A stretch of 64,000 nt of DNA, taken from positions 1 to 64,000 of the forward strand of contig NZ_JAOCCU010000004.1 in NCBI RefSeq assembly GCF_029840635.1, in the 5' to 3' direction. Positions 63,164 to 64,000 of the stretch are shown here, in pieces. The stretch is from Mitsuaria sp. GD03876 (GTDB taxonomy: Bacteria > Pseudomonadota > Gammaproteobacteria > Burkholderiales > Burkholderiaceae_C). Position numbers and translations under genes: made by a program. Every line of letters begins with the position of its first letter. Position 1 is the stretch's first letter. The notes beneath the pieces are model-generated. The model was given only the letters and a program-made list of their open reading frames with translations. It did not search any database and was not told the DNA's origin.

Positions 63164-64000
63164 GTGAACCCAAGAATCATTGTGCGCATGGCCGCCCTGG
63201 CCGTCGCTTTGCTGCCGCTGCACAGCCGCGGCAACTCTCTCACGCTGGACCAAGCGCTGAGCCTGGCCGTCGAGCGGTCGCAAGCCGCGCAGGCTGCCAG
63301 GTCTGGTGCTGCCAGCGCCGCGCAAACGGCTCGCGCCGCCGCCCAGTTGCCCGATCCCGTCTTGCGCGCCGGGATCGACAACTTGCCCATCTCGGGCAGC
63401 GACCGTTTCAGCGGTCGAGACTCGATGACGATGAAGCGTGTCGGAATCTCGCAGGAATGGGTGTCCGCAGGCAAGCGCAGCGCACGTCAGGCCGCCGCAG
63501 ACGCCGCAGTTCATCGAGAGGTCGCCGCAACTCACGCGTCGCTGGCTGACGTCCGACTACAGACCGGCATGGCCTACCTGGACGTCTACTTCGCGCGCGC
63601 GGCGCTGGGATTAGCCGTCCAGGACGAACGCCACGCGCATGACGAGCTGGAGACGGCGCGGGCTCGTCTGAGCTCAGCCAGCGCGACCAGCCAAGAGGTC
63701 CTCGCGCTGGCAAGCGCCCGCGGCTTGGCCGAGGATGCTGCGGCTGAAGCGCGCCAGCAGCTGGACGTCGCCCGCGCCGCGTTGGAGCGTTGGGTGGGCG
63801 TTCCCGTGGATGACGTGGCCGCAGCGGGCGGCTGTACGGCGCCCAGCGAAGACGCCTATGTGAGTAGGCATCCAGCCGTCGTTGCCGCCCAGCGAGACGT
63901 CGATATGGCGCGTTCGGAGGCAGACTCGGCCCGGATCAATCGCAGCCCCAACTGGTCGTGGGAAGTGAGTTACGGGCAGCGATCTGGATACTCGGACATG
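63164..64000 (+). CDS. Outer-membrane factor of a metal RND pump (CzcC/CusC-like), cut by the window edge
   Basis: 279 codons are visible and the frame is still open at 64000. A signal segment (MAALAVALLPLHSRG) is followed by LTLDQALSLAVERSQAAQAA, LPDPVLRAGIDNLPISGSDR and QEWVSAGKRSARQAAADAAV, the opening of TolC-family outer-membrane factors of heavy-metal efflux. Adaptor and RND genes would be expected just beyond the window. GTG 63164 with GGAG 6 bp upstream is preferred; ATG 63122 and ATG 63188 are alternatives. Confidence 0.82.
   Translation, partial: MNPRIIVRMAALAVALLPLHSRGNSLTLDQALSLAVERSQAAQAARSGAASAAQTARAAAQLPDPVLRAGIDNLPISGSDRFSGRDSMTMKRVGISQEWVSAGKRSARQAAADAAVHREVAATHASLADVRLQTGMAYLDVYFARAALGLAVQDERHAHDELETARARLSSASATSQEVLALASARGLAEDAAAEARQQLDVARAALERWVGVPVDDVAAAGGCTAPSEDAYVSRHPAVVAAQRDVDMARSEADSARINRSPNWSWEVSYGQRSGYSDM

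Larger units (their letters stand above)
3540..64000. mobile_element. Accessory genomic island inserted in comM (left end only in window)
   Basis: From the comM breakpoint to the window edge all genes are accessory in character: defence-like modules, metal resistance, transposase and integrase genes, and several broken genes. The left boundary is sharp, at TGTCGCAAG inside a comM codon. The 3' part of comM is not seen again in the window, so the right end lies beyond 64000. No tniA/tnsB-like, tniB/tnsC-like or tniQ gene is in view; they would be expected near the other end. The alternative, that comM was broken by rearrangement and the region holds several independent insertions, cannot be excluded from one boundary. 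Confidence 0.65.

Overview
The window is GC-rich double-stranded DNA with the codon use and gene families of a betaproteobacterium of the order Burkholderiales (glnK-amtB with a TorF-like porin beside it, a Porin_4-type porin, DUF4148, PbrR/PbrT-type lead genes, DUF3223). No rRNA, tRNA or CRISPR array was seen. The genus cannot be fixed from the sequence alone.

Layout. Positions 1-3539 look like ordinary chromosome: the start of amtB, glnK, a TorF-like outer-membrane protein, a metallopeptidase-like protein with a changed active-site residue, a small membrane protein, and the first 267 codons of comM. At 3540 comM stops abruptly at a TGTCGCA terminus followed by two copies of ATGCGACT 20 bp apart, which has the look of the end of a Tn7-like (TniA/TnsB) transposon. 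Everything to the right appears to belong to one accessory island of more than 60 kb whose other end, and whose transposition genes, lie beyond the window.

The island has four parts. (1) 3.5-19 kb is a defence-like zone: small XRE regulators, a HEPN-motif protein, a five-gene operon built on an AAA+ ATPase and a subtilisin-like protease (IetAS type) plus DUF3223, a three-helix membrane protein and a small Cys/His protein, and a 1030-residue metallophosphoesterase fused to a P-loop NTPase. (2) 19-27.4 kb is an envelope and metal-accessory block: DgkA, a lone MotA, an ArnT-like and an ArnC/GtrB-like glycosyltransferase, a Sel1-repeat protein, a porin, a lone FlgB-like protein and CzcE. It resembles the accessory part of a czc cluster whose efflux genes are absent. 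It ends in a Tn3-family transposase gene carrying a frameshift. (3) 31-38 kb is a second defence-like stretch, all on the minus strand: a ComEC-like metallo-beta-lactamase protein overlapping a membrane protein, then a KfrA-like protein, an unknown protein, a SIR2-like protein and a DUF4238 protein. (4) 38.4-64 kb is metal resistance: a CopRS-type two-component system divergent from a copper cluster (two CusF-like proteins, an outer-membrane factor, a Tat-exported multicopper oxidase, cupredoxin, DUF411, a four-helix Cys-rich copper store, a CopZ-like chaperone and a copper P1B-ATPase), then DUF4148, DUF305, small regulators, an HNH protein and a tyrosine integrase, and finally a MerR-controlled lead/cadmium cluster (P1B-ATPase, PbrT-like permease) leading into a CzcC/CusC-like gene cut by the window edge.

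How it fits together: the copper genes pair inner-membrane export (P-type ATPase) with periplasmic oxidation and binding, under a sensor that reads periplasmic copper. The lead genes pair uptake and export under a cytoplasmic MerR sensor. The defence-like modules sit between the transposon end and the metal genes, so phage resistance and metal resistance would move together. Decay is visible at several places: the interrupted comM, the frameshifted tnpA, a frameshift in a small gene at 18.9 kb, an in-frame stop at 6658, and fragments of other genes.
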